DNA of 6,638 nt, from positions 1-6,638 of the forward strand of contig JAOZHM010000257.1 of NCBI GenBank assembly GCA_026014845.1. Direction: 5' to 3'. The notes below the pieces were generated by a model that had not been told where the DNA came from, searched no databases, and saw only the letters and a list, made by a program, of their open reading frames with translations. Shown piece by piece: positions 1 through 6,049 of this stretch. Each line of letters opens with the position of its first letter. Positions within the stretch are counted from its first letter, which is position 1. The translations under genes were made by a program, and so were the position numbers. The DNA is from Candidatus Bathyarchaeota archaeon. GTDB taxonomy: Archaea; Thermoproteota; Bathyarchaeia; Bathyarchaeales; Bathycorpusculaceae.

Positions 1-731
1 ATTGCTTCCAAAATCTTGGTTGTTATGAGGATGTTGCTGTTTTTCTTCTTCATTTCGATAAGGGAATCACAAAGGTTTACCATAGCTTTTTTGTCAGCTA
101 TCTCAAACTCGGCGCTTTTTCTTCCTATTTTGAAAAGCTGGTCTGAGTCAATGGAAGCATCGTAGGAGTATAGGGAAAACCAGACTGGAATTTCTTTCTC
201 TAGAAAGTATTTAGTCAAGTCAATGATTTCATACAGGTTGAACTGTGAAATCATCGGTGTTACACTTACGTTAATTCCTTCATCATGCAGTTTCTCAATG
301 GCTTGTACAGCTTTATGCCAAGAGCCCTTAACACCTTTAGCATAATCATTTTTCTCAGGATTCAAAGTGTCTAAAGATACGGCAACAAAATCCACATTAC
401 GTAACGCATCAATCTTTTCTGCAGCCAAACTACCGTTATCGTAAACTGTAGTAACAAAAAAACGTGAGGCATAATCCAAAATCTCGCCAATATCATCTCT
501 CAGAAGGGGATTTCCGCCAGAAAACACTATTTCCACAACACCGAGTTCCTTGAGAATATCTAGCCCTTTTTTGATTTCCTCTGTTGAAAGCTCTTTTACG
601 TCCTGTTCTCGCCAAACGTTACATCCCCTACAACGATAGTTACATTTTCTTGTAATCATCCACTGCACATGATAAGGCCTGTTAGGTACTAATGAACACA
701 TGGCGATTCTAGCAGCTTTTTCCAAGGACAT
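1..731 (-). CDS. Radical SAM enzyme, N-terminal part (runs off the left edge)
   Basis: I translated this from the minus strand: 243 complete codons are present and the C-terminus is outside the window. The 4Fe-4S/SAM signature CxxxCxxC is at residues 30-37 (KCNYRCRGC), followed by NVW. A glycine motif SGGNPLLRDD (about 71-80) stands where GGEP is usual, and VAVSLDTLNPE (about 118-128) fits a mid-barrel strand of the MoaA/HpnH-like SAM barrel. Proteins of this kind start radical reactions by reductive cleavage of S-adenosylmethionine; the substrate cannot be read from the sequence, and any SPASM or other C-terminal domain would lie off the edge. The ATG at 731 is chosen because an in-frame TAA lies a few codons upstream; TTG at 737 and Met11 are alternatives. 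No strong Shine-Dalgarno is seen. It is divergent from two glycosyltransferase genes, so a role in modifying a glycan or lipid is possible but unproven. Confidence 0.88.
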   Translation of the reverse strand, partial: MSLEKAARIAMCSLVPNRPYHVQWMITRKCNYRCRGCNVWREQDVKELSTEEIKKGLDILKELGVVEIVFSGGNPLLRDDIGEILDYASRFFVTTVYDNGSLAAEKIDALRNVDFVAVSLDTLNPEKNDYAKGVKGSWHKAVQAIEKLHDEGINVSVTPMISQFNLYEIIDLTKYFLEKEIPVWFSLYSYDASIDSDQLFKIGRKSAEFEIADKKAMVNLCDSLIEMKKKNSNILITTKILEA

Positions 732-775
732 AACCAATTGCTTACACCGCTTTATTCCATGGTAAATATTATGAG

Positions 776-785
776 TCAAATATAA
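776..785 (-). promoter_or_regulatory. Putative TATA box for the radical SAM gene
   Basis: On the minus strand this reads TTATATTTGA, close to the archaeal TATA consensus. Start of transcription would be expected about 25 bases downstream, near 755, leaving a leader of roughly 24 bases before the ATG at 731. Position and base content are the only evidence. Confidence 0.4.
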
Positions 786-823
786 GTTGTTACAGATAAG
801 AATTTGCCATTTTGAGATTCAAC

Positions 824-835
824 AAATTTTTATGA
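824..835 (+). promoter_or_regulatory. Putative BRE/TATA element for the glycosyltransferase pair
   Basis: The AT-rich run AAATTTTTATGA lies about 70 bases before the GTG at 902 and is the best TATA-like candidate in the 170-base divergent spacer (732-901). Initiation near 860 would give a leader of about 40 bases. The whole spacer is AT-rich, so this is a weak call. Confidence 0.28.
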
Positions 836-901
836 TAGTTAAAAAGAAGAATAGTAAGTGGATAAGGCAAGCAAATACTAATAAAAAATGGGCGGGATAG
901 A

Positions 902-1666
902 GTGGGTATAAAGCAAGTAGATGTTGTTGTACTTACAAAAAACAGTGAGCGAGTTTTGGAGAAATGCTTAAACTCGATTTTTAAAAACGTGCCTATAAAT
1001 CGTTTGATAGTTGTAGATGGATATTCAACGGATTCTACTTTGGAAACAGTTAAGAAATTTCATGAAAAGTATGGGAATGTGGTTCTAATCAAGGACAGTG
1101 GCACACGTGGCAGTGCAAGATTGAAAGGAATAAGAAAAGTCGAAACAGAATGGTTCATATTTGTCGACAGCGACGTCACCCTATGCGACAACTGGTATAA
1201 TAAGGCTAAAACTCTTGTAAAAAATGATGTGGGCGCGGTTTGGGGAACAGAGGTATGGGATGGTATCCAGAATTCCATTGTTCTAAAGCTCTTTTTGAAA
1301 ATAACGAGGAAAATTTTTGAGATAAGAGGTGGAACCCATGATTTGTTGGTCCGTTATGAGACTGTTAAAGACATAGATATTCCAAAGAATTTGCATGTGT
1401 TTGAGGATGCCTTTATCAAAGAATGGATAGCCAAAAAAGGATATAGAGTAATAGCAGCTTATGACCCACATTGCATACATTATAGACCTCCAGTTGTCTG
1501 GACAATTAAAGGAAGCCTAGACATACTTATTGATACTTTAAGATTTGGGTCGCTTCTGAAAATGCCGAAATTGGTTTTAGCATACGGATTTTACACAGTC
1601 TATGTCATGTATCGCGGCATATCTCAAAAAACGTTTCAAACAATAGGTTACGAAATGGAAGATTAA
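902..1666 (+). CDS. Family 2 (GT-A fold) glycosyltransferase
   Basis: This 254-residue protein is a nucleotide-sugar-dependent glycosyltransferase of the GT2 type. The N-terminal strand VDVVVLTKNSE (6-16) and LIVVDGYSTDST (35-46) form the nucleotide-binding half. VDSD (88-91) is the metal-binding DxD motif at the end of WFIFVDSD. FEDAFIKEWI (167-176) supplies the acidic ED pair typical of the catalytic-base region. A modestly hydrophobic stretch near 222-237 suggests membrane association, but there is no clear transmembrane helix. The GTG start is favoured because it places the first beta strand at the usual distance; the upstream ATG at 888 is in another frame and stops after seven codons. 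A weak purine-rich GGCGGG precedes the start. It is followed after 3 bases by a second GT2 gene, so the two are almost certainly co-translated and probably build the same glycan. Donor and acceptor are unknown. Confidence 0.9.
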   Translation: MGIKQVDVVVLTKNSERVLEKCLNSIFKNVPINRLIVVDGYSTDSTLETVKKFHEKYGNVVLIKDSGTRGSARLKGIRKVETEWFIFVDSDVTLCDNWYNKAKTLVKNDVGAVWGTEVWDGIQNSIVLKLFLKITRKIFEIRGGTHDLLVRYETVKDIDIPKNLHVFEDAFIKEWIAKKGYRVIAAYDPHCIHYRPPVVWTIKGSLDILIDTLRFGSLLKMPKLVLAYGFYTVYVMYRGISQKTFQTIGYEMED

Positions 1667-1669
1667 GCT

Positions 1670-2446
1670 TTGAAGATTTCAGTTGTCATCCGAACAAGAG
1701 ACAAAGAAAGATATTTTGGCCGTCTACTGGAAAATCTAGCTCTACAAACAGTTCAACCATCTGAAATAATTGTTGTGAATAATTATTCTACAGAGGAAAA
1801 ATTGCGAATCTTAGAAAATGATCTTCATGAAATGGTCAGAAAATGTTCCGAACATCCAAAAATTAAGCTCAAATTAGTTGCTCTTTCGGATAATGAGTTT
1901 TCTCATGCACATTCCACTAATTTGGGTGTAGATATTGCGGAAAATGAGTTAGTCTGCATAACAAATGCTCATTCGTTGCCCATATCTTTTCGCTGGCTAC
2001 AGGATGGAATGAGATATTTTAAGGACTGTAAGGTTGCGGGTGTAAGCGGATTTTTCATTCCCCACCAAGCGAGAAATGTTTTCGAGAAATTGGATGCAAT
2101 AATTTATCATTTTTCTCAAAAATTGGTCTTACACCAAGATTGGGTTAGCACTATTAATTGTATAATTAGAAAGTCTTTATGGAAGATTTATCCTTTTGAC
2201 GAGAATCTACCTAAAATTATTCCTGAAACCAGGAGATATGGGTTGGAGGATTATGATTGGAGTAAAGAGATGATGGCTAGGGGCTTTCAAATAATAGTAG
2301 ATCCCTTATTCAGTGTTTTTCATTCTCATGGCAGAGGTTTTGACGAGATGGCTAGAAACATAAAGGGTTATTTCATTTACAGACGAATTCAGCAAAAAAT
2401 CAATTTGTTTGACAGACCTAGGGAATCCTTTAGCAAAGTTCTCTAA
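1670..2446 (+). CDS. GT2 glycosyltransferase, rhamnosyltransferase-like, without a DxD motif
   Basis: This 258-residue protein has the GT-A opening MKISVVIRTRD (1-11) and EIIVVNNYST (32-41). FSHAHSTNLGVDIA (77-90) corresponds to the FSHxxxRNLG block of bacterial rhamnosyltransferases. At the expected DxD position it has TNAHSLP (98-104), so the metal-binding aspartates are absent. The later catalytic-region motif GLEDYDW (191-197) is intact, and FHSHG (217-221) matches the His-x-His seen near the end of that family. The start is TTG, 3 bases after the previous stop, with GGAAG about 8 bases upstream inside the end of the previous gene; this implies translational coupling. The likely role is adding a sugar, perhaps a deoxyhexose, in the same surface-glycan pathway as its neighbour; the sugar is inferred from similarity only. 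Whether it is active without the acidic pair is uncertain. Confidence 0.87.
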   Translation: MKISVVIRTRDKERYFGRLLENLALQTVQPSEIIVVNNYSTEEKLRILENDLHEMVRKCSEHPKIKLKLVALSDNEFSHAHSTNLGVDIAENELVCITNAHSLPISFRWLQDGMRYFKDCKVAGVSGFFIPHQARNVFEKLDAIIYHFSQKLVLHQDWVSTINCIIRKSLWKIYPFDENLPKIIPETRRYGLEDYDWSKEMMARGFQIIVDPLFSVFHSHGRGFDEMARNIKGYFIYRRIQQKINLFDRPRESFSKVL

Positions 2447-2479
2447 GTAAAAGACTCTGTCAATTATGGAAATTATTGT

Positions 2480-3493
2480 TTAGCTAGGATTTTCGAGAGC
2501 GAGCCATAAATGGTCGCATATGGGTCTAGTTAGTTCCTCTTCACCGCCGTCTTTACGTCTTATGACCCGCTTTTCCGGAGAAGGCAAAAATTCGCCGATT
2601 ATATTTGCGATTATTCCATTTTTCTGGAGAGTTTCTACTATTTTTTTTGCTGAGCCTTGCTCAGCTGCAATTAATAGGCTTCCGGAAGCAATCAAATAAA
2701 GCGGGTTGATTTGGAAGAATTTGCATATTTCTGAAGTTTCTTTGGTTATTGGAATTTTTTCTTCGAAGATTTTGAAGCCGAGGTTTGATGCCTCTGCGAT
2801 TTCATGTATGCCTCCAGCCACTCCGCCTTCTGTTGGGTCATGCATTGCGTTGACACCTCCTGTTTTGAAGACTAATATCGCCTCTTTTACCACACTTATT
2901 TGGTTGTAGAATTGTTTGGCATTCCGCAGCATAGTAGGGCTTAACACTTTCTTCAACTGTTCTCTTCTATCCGCTGCAAGAATTGCTGTACCTTCGATTC
3001 CAGCACTTTTAGTCAATATAAGCTTGTCTCTTGGTTTAGCTCCGCCCGTTGTCACGTAGTGTCCTTTTTCTGTTACGCCCATAATGCATCCCATGACTAT
3101 AGGATTTGTGATCCCCGGAGTTACTTCGCAATGTCCTCCAACGATTGCCATTCCTAAATCTTTTGCAGCCTTGTCCATCTGAACACATATGGTTTCAATG
3201 GTTTTTCTATCCGCACTTTCAGGAAGCAAAATGCATGAGGAGAAAAATGCTGGTTCGACGCCAAAAGTGGCAACGTCATTTGCGTTAATGTTTACCGCGA
3301 GCCAACCTATCCGCTCTATTGCACTAGTAATAGGGTCCATAGAAACGATTAAAGATTTATCACCAACATCTATGACTGCGCCGTCAAATCCAGCAGCAGG
3401 ACCCAAAACAACTTCTCCACGTTTCACGCCTAGATTTTTGAAAACAACTTTTTTAAGAATATCAACGGGAATCTTTCCAAAAGGGAGCCCCAA
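2480..3493 (-). CDS. HypE/AIR-synthase-like PurM-fold protein
   Basis: This 337-residue protein belongs to the AIR synthase-related superfamily (PurM, ThiL, SelD, HypE), ATP-binding dimers that activate a carbonyl or carbamoyl oxygen. Visible motifs are GFDGAVIDVGD (35-45) in the ATP site, MDPIT (52-56), VNINANDVATFGVEP (67-81), GGHCEV (119-124) and DPTEGGVAGGIHEIAEA (219-235), the last opening the C-terminal domain. It is closest to archaeal HypE-like paralogues. True HypE ends in a Pro-Arg-x-Cys tail that accepts the carbamoyl group; here RPIC lies at 323-326 and is followed by 11 more residues, so it is not a canonical tail. No hydrogenase gene is nearby, so the substrate is unknown. The TTG start is supported by GAGG 9 bases upstream and an in-frame TAG just before it. 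It follows the ECF-S gene by 39 bases and is probably co-transcribed with it. Confidence 0.88.
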   Translation of the reverse strand: MGLPFGKIPVDILKKVVFKNLGVKRGEVVLGPAAGFDGAVIDVGDKSLIVSMDPITSAIERIGWLAVNINANDVATFGVEPAFFSSCILLPESADRKTIETICVQMDKAAKDLGMAIVGGHCEVTPGITNPIVMGCIMGVTEKGHYVTTGGAKPRDKLILTKSAGIEGTAILAADRREQLKKVLSPTMLRNAKQFYNQISVVKEAILVFKTGGVNAMHDPTEGGVAGGIHEIAEASNLGFKIFEEKIPITKETSEICKFFQINPLYLIASGSLLIAAEQGSAKKIVETLQKNGIIANIIGEFLPSPEKRVIRRKDGGEEELTRPICDHLWLALENPS

Positions 3494-3532
3494 ACTGTCT
3501 ATCCTCTATTGCGGATTTTATTCAGTATGTGA

Positions 3533-4279
3533 TTATTTCTGTTTCAGGTATGGTAACGCACGCCAAACTATTTTAGCTATTGGTAGCGCTACTGTTGCAC
3601 CTACTATCATTTGTCCAATGTTTACTGGGATTTCGGCTATGGCTACTGCTTGGATGTTGAAAAGTGGGCCTATGAAGAACTGTTGGTATATGAAGTATCC
3701 AAAAACCATGATGAAGCCGCCTGTGATTACGGAGAAAACTGTCCACCCGAATTCTGGGTCAGCTAGAAATCCTAGTGCGGCTATAGCAAGAGTTGTTATA
3801 ACACCTAAAATCAACCAGAATTCTGCTGGAACATAAAGCATGAATGAGCCCGTGCCTAAGGTAAGTTCCACTTCACCGCTATAGTAAGCTGTGCCAACCC
3901 AACCCAGCAAGAAACCAGTAACAACACCTAAAACCAGCGTGAAAAACTTCCAGTTAAGCTTCGAACTAAACTTCGGATTCCTTATCTTAAGCGCTCCTAC
4001 GACGGCACCTTCGCAAGCCTTGATAATAAGCGTGGCTGGCGCGTAGTGAGGGTAGCCTAATAATAGATCAGCCAGCATAGAGCCTATTCCTCCAGCGAAG
4101 GCACCAACGAAAGGGCCGAAAAGGAGAGCAGCGAGAAAAACAATGGATTCACCTATGTTGAAAAATCCTTGTGTATCAGGGACGTAAATGGAAAACATTA
4201 TGGTTACGACACAGACAAGCGGAGTGAAAACGGCTGCGAGCGCCAAATCGAAAGGTGATATTGCTTTTTTTCTGGTCAT
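3533..4279 (-). CDS. ECF transporter S component (ECF-ribofla_trS / HmpT-like group)
   Basis: This 248-residue membrane protein is the substrate-binding subunit of an energy-coupling-factor vitamin importer. It would work with an ATPase pair and a T subunit encoded elsewhere. The family signature is strong: FFNIGESIVFLAALLFGP (39-56), AGGIGSMLADLLLGYPHYAP (62-81) and IIKACEGAVVGAL (85-97), then a C-terminal pair GGFIMVFGYF (187-196) and EIPVNIGQMIVGATVA (216-231). Helices are apparent near 11-31, 43-60, 62-75, 80-98, 112-132, 150-172, 180-200 and 210-238. The two at 112-172 look like an insertion between core helices 4 and 5, explaining a length above the usual 170-200 residues. Substrate is not determinable; relatives carry thiamine precursors, riboflavin or other vitamins. 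No Shine-Dalgarno precedes the ATG, which suggests a leaderless message. A perfect inverted repeat 12 bases upstream is a likely operator. Confidence 0.9.
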   Translation of the reverse strand: MTRKKAISPFDLALAAVFTPLVCVVTIMFSIYVPDTQGFFNIGESIVFLAALLFGPFVGAFAGGIGSMLADLLLGYPHYAPATLIIKACEGAVVGALKIRNPKFSSKLNWKFFTLVLGVVTGFLLGWVGTAYYSGEVELTLGTGSFMLYVPAEFWLILGVITTLAIAALGFLADPEFGWTVFSVITGGFIMVFGYFIYQQFFIGPLFNIQAVAIAEIPVNIGQMIVGATVALPIAKIVWRALPYLKQK

Positions 4280-4290
4280 TTCTAGTCGAT

Positions 4291-4312
4291 TAGTATAGTT
4301 ACAACTATACTA
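4291..4312. promoter_or_regulatory. Perfect inverted repeat overlapping the expected TATA position: candidate operator
   Basis: The plus strand shows arms TAGTATAGTT (4291-4300) and AACTATACTA (4303-4312) around a 2-base AC spacer, with every position of both arms paired. On the minus strand the distal arm reads TAGTATAGTT and is centred about 28 bases before the ATG at 4279. That is where the TATA box of a leaderless archaeal promoter belongs. A dimeric repressor bound here would exclude TBP. A further TAGTT/AACTA pair (4311-4315 and 4326-4330) extends the symmetry toward the preceding gene. The regulator is not identified by the sequence; the winged-helix protein encoded just upstream is the obvious candidate. 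A hairpin in RNA is less likely because there is only a 2-base loop and no T tract follows. Confidence 0.65.
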
Positions 4313-4327
4313 GTTAAGCTTTTCGAA

Positions 4328-5728
4328 CTAAAATAGAAGTTTTAGATCATCTATTCCGCGTAGAACTTTCTTACCGCGTTGTGTTATCTTGAAGAACTTT
4401 TTCCCGTTTTTTGCGTAGCCTACTATCAACCCTTTTTCTGTAAGCTCATTTAGGTGTTGGTATACGGCTGCTCTTGTCATGGTTTTTCCCAGTTTTTTCC
4501 ACAGGTCATAGCCGTATGTATCTTTTCTGCTTATGATACGTAGTATTTTTTCTTTTGTGCTTATTTCCAAGCCTATAACTGCTGTTTTCTGTTTTTTGGT
4601 CAGTGCTTGTAGTACGTCTGTGGCTTTTAGTCCGCTTCCTGTGATGAGGCATACAACTCTATCGTTCTTGCTGATTTTTCTGTTTTTGACTAGCTTTTTT
4701 AGTGCTGCCATTGTGGCTGAGCTTGCTGGTTCAGCAAACATTCCTTCAAGTTTCGCTATCTGACGCTCTGCCGTGAAAATTTCGGAGTCGGAAACCGTTA
4801 AAGTCAAACCTTTTGATTCTTTTATTGCCTTTATTGCTAGTTCGCCTTGGAGTGGATTAGCTACCAAAACAGCGAGTGCACGGGTAAACGGTTTCGCAAT
4901 TTTTGTTGGTGTGGAACGGTTTTCCGCTAATGTTTTGGCTATGGGTGCACATCCTTCAGGTTGCACCCCGATCATTTTTGGTAAGCCTTTTGTCATTCCG
5001 AGTTGTTTGAGTTCCTTGAAGCCCTTCCATATTGAATAGATTGTTCCTCCGCCTCCCATAGCAACTATGAACCATTCTGGAACACCGAACTGCTCATACA
5101 CTTCATAGGCAATTGTTTTCTGTGCTTCAATCACAAGAGGGTTTAGCTCCGCCGTTGCTTGATACCAGCCAGTTTCGTCGGCTAAGGCTTCAGCTCTGCG
5201 TATGGAATCGTCAACTGTTTCTCCAAACTCTTCGATAACAGCGTCGTAAACAAGCATTTGAGCCAGTTTTCCAACATCAACAAACTTCGGCACGATTACG
5301 TGGCAGATTAATCCAGCCTTTGCAGAATAAGCAGCTAAAGAAGCACCTAAGTTTCCGTTGGTTGCACACATTAGCGTGTCATGTTTGAGGTCTATAGCGT
5401 TTGAAGCTAGAAGTGCTGCGGCACGGTCTCTGAAAGAGTTTGTGGGGTTTCTAGTTTCATCCTTTAGATACAATTCCCTTAAGCCAAGTCTTTCAGCAAG
5501 TCTTTCTGCTTTACGTAGCGGTGTTCCTCCTTCACCTAAACTTACAACATGCTGCACTGGGGGGAGTAAGCTTCTGTATCTCCAAAAACGAAGCTTGCCA
5601 GAAAACTTGATTTTGCGATTTTTAGGTAAATTGACTGCGTATTCTAATGATCCTCCACATTTTTCGCATTTGTTCTTTGGCGGATAAAATGGAAATTTTG
5701 AGCCGCATTGAACACATTTAAGAGCCAT
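4328..5728 (-). CDS. Threonine-synthase-like (fold type II) protein lacking the PLP lysine, fused to a winged helix
   Basis: This 466-residue protein has three parts. Residues 1-30 form a zinc ribbon (C5, C8, C21, C24). Residues 45-380 form a fold-type-II PLP domain like threonine synthase: SLGEGGTPL (63-71), KDETRNPTNSFRDR (89-102), TNGNLGASLAAY (123-134), glycine loop MGGGGT (224-229), EPASSATMAAL (333-343) and ITGSGLK (362-368). Residues 388-460 form a PadR-like winged helix with YGYDLWKKL (405-413), recognition helix TRAAVYQHLNELTEKGLI (418-435) and a basic wing ending in ITQRGKKVL. Active threonine synthases have NPTGSFKDR; here the Schiff-base lysine is Arg100 (codon AGA at 5429-5431). 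The protein is therefore unlikely to catalyse normal PLP chemistry and may be a ligand-sensing regulator. Automated annotation would call it threonine synthase. The ATG has a good Shine-Dalgarno, GGAGTG, 5 bases upstream. The ECF-S gene begins 48 bases after its stop. Confidence 0.9.
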   Translation of the reverse strand: MALKCVQCGSKFPFYPPKNKCEKCGGSLEYAVNLPKNRKIKFSGKLRFWRYRSLLPPVQHVVSLGEGGTPLRKAERLAERLGLRELYLKDETRNPTNSFRDRAAALLASNAIDLKHDTLMCATNGNLGASLAAYSAKAGLICHVIVPKFVDVGKLAQMLVYDAVIEEFGETVDDSIRRAEALADETGWYQATAELNPLVIEAQKTIAYEVYEQFGVPEWFIVAMGGGGTIYSIWKGFKELKQLGMTKGLPKMIGVQPEGCAPIAKTLAENRSTPTKIAKPFTRALAVLVANPLQGELAIKAIKESKGLTLTVSDSEIFTAERQIAKLEGMFAEPASSATMAALKKLVKNRKISKNDRVVCLITGSGLKATDVLQALTKKQKTAVIGLEISTKEKILRIISRKDTYGYDLWKKLGKTMTRAAVYQHLNELTEKGLIVGYAKNGKKFFKITQRGKKVLRGIDDLKLLF

Positions 5729-5733
5729 AACTT

Positions 5734-5739
5734 CACTCC
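5734..5739 (-). promoter_or_regulatory. Ribosome binding site of the threonine-synthase-like gene
   Basis: The minus strand reads GGAGTG ending 5 bases before the ATG at 5728. This fixes the start and contrasts with the apparently leaderless ECF-S gene downstream, which has no such site. Confidence 0.7.
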
Positions 5740-6035
5740 ATTTAATCAGTGTTTTCAGTTCCTTATTCTATTTTTGATTGAACAAGTTCTGAAAGTTTTC
5801 GTAGAACATTTTTCTTTTCCAAGGAGCTTTCTTGGAGATCTTATTCAGGGTTTCTTGGCCAAGTCGCAGTGTTTTTTGAGGTATTTGTCGAATTTTCCTT
5901 CCAGTGTTTTTCTGAGCAAATCTTTTCGAATGTTCATGTATTCTTTGCGGAGCATGTCAAAGTGGTAGGAGTTCCATTTTTTGCCTAATAATGGGAAAAT
6001 CTAAATGGGAGTTCGTTGTTGAATAATAGCAAATT
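5740..6035. other. Gene-poor spacer between divergent genes
   Basis: About 300 bases separate the threonine-synthase-like gene from the TPR gene on the opposite strand. I see no RNA gene, long repeat or insertion sequence here. The minus strand holds one short ORF with protein-like composition (see 5845-5955) and, after its stop, other-frame open stretches rich in Lys, Leu and Glu (about 5763-5844), ending in LRKLSELVQSKIE. This could be a decayed small gene or chance in AT-rich DNA. An AT-rich run near 5765-5780 could hold the promoter of the threonine-synthase-like gene, and one near 5995-6007 that of the TPR gene; neither is convincing. Confidence 0.5.
5845..5955 (-). CDS. Possible 36-residue basic small protein or gene remnant
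   Basis: The minus strand encodes a 36-residue peptide starting MLRKEYMNIRKD and ending HCDLAKKP. It is strongly basic and probably helical. The same frame stays open upstream for 15 more codons, including KKWNSYHF, back to a TAG just above position 6000, but contains no ATG, GTG or TTG there. No Shine-Dalgarno precedes the ATG. The composition looks more protein-like than a random frame, so it may be a real small gene, a gene with an unusual start, or the remnant of a longer one broken by a frameshift near 5845. I recognise no family. Confidence 0.25.
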   Translation of the reverse strand: MLRKEYMNIRKDLLRKTLEGKFDKYLKKHCDLAKKP

Positions 6036-6049
6036 GAGAGTTGGCCATC

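Noticed and set aside
2447..2479. Bidirectional terminator between the convergent genes
   Set aside because: The 33-base gap has no hairpin and no convincing T tract on either strand.
3189..3836. Plus-strand ORF of 215 codons
   Set aside because: It lies antisense across the HypE-like and ECF-S genes, both of which show clear family motifs; the composition (many Ser, Pro, Thr and Met) is that of a shadow frame.
5358..5687. Plus-strand ORF of 109 codons
   Set aside because: Antisense to the zinc ribbon and PLP-domain region of the threonine-synthase-like gene, with no recognisable motif.
4328..5728. Straightforward annotation as active threonine synthase or cysteate synthase
   Set aside because: Arg100 replaces the PLP lysine required by both enzymes, and the C-terminal winged helix is not part of either.
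5780..5789. Short palindrome GAACAAGTTC upstream of the threonine-synthase-like gene
   Set aside because: Only 4-base arms; expected by chance in this AT-rich DNA and unlike the 10-base arms at 4291-4312, so it is not evidence for autoregulation.
5708..5968. Plus-strand ORF of 86 codons in the spacer, rich in Phe and Leu
   Set aside because: Its Phe/Leu/Ser-rich sequence is what the reverse complement of Lys/Glu-rich coding-like DNA gives; no ribosome site, and it starts inside the opposing gene.
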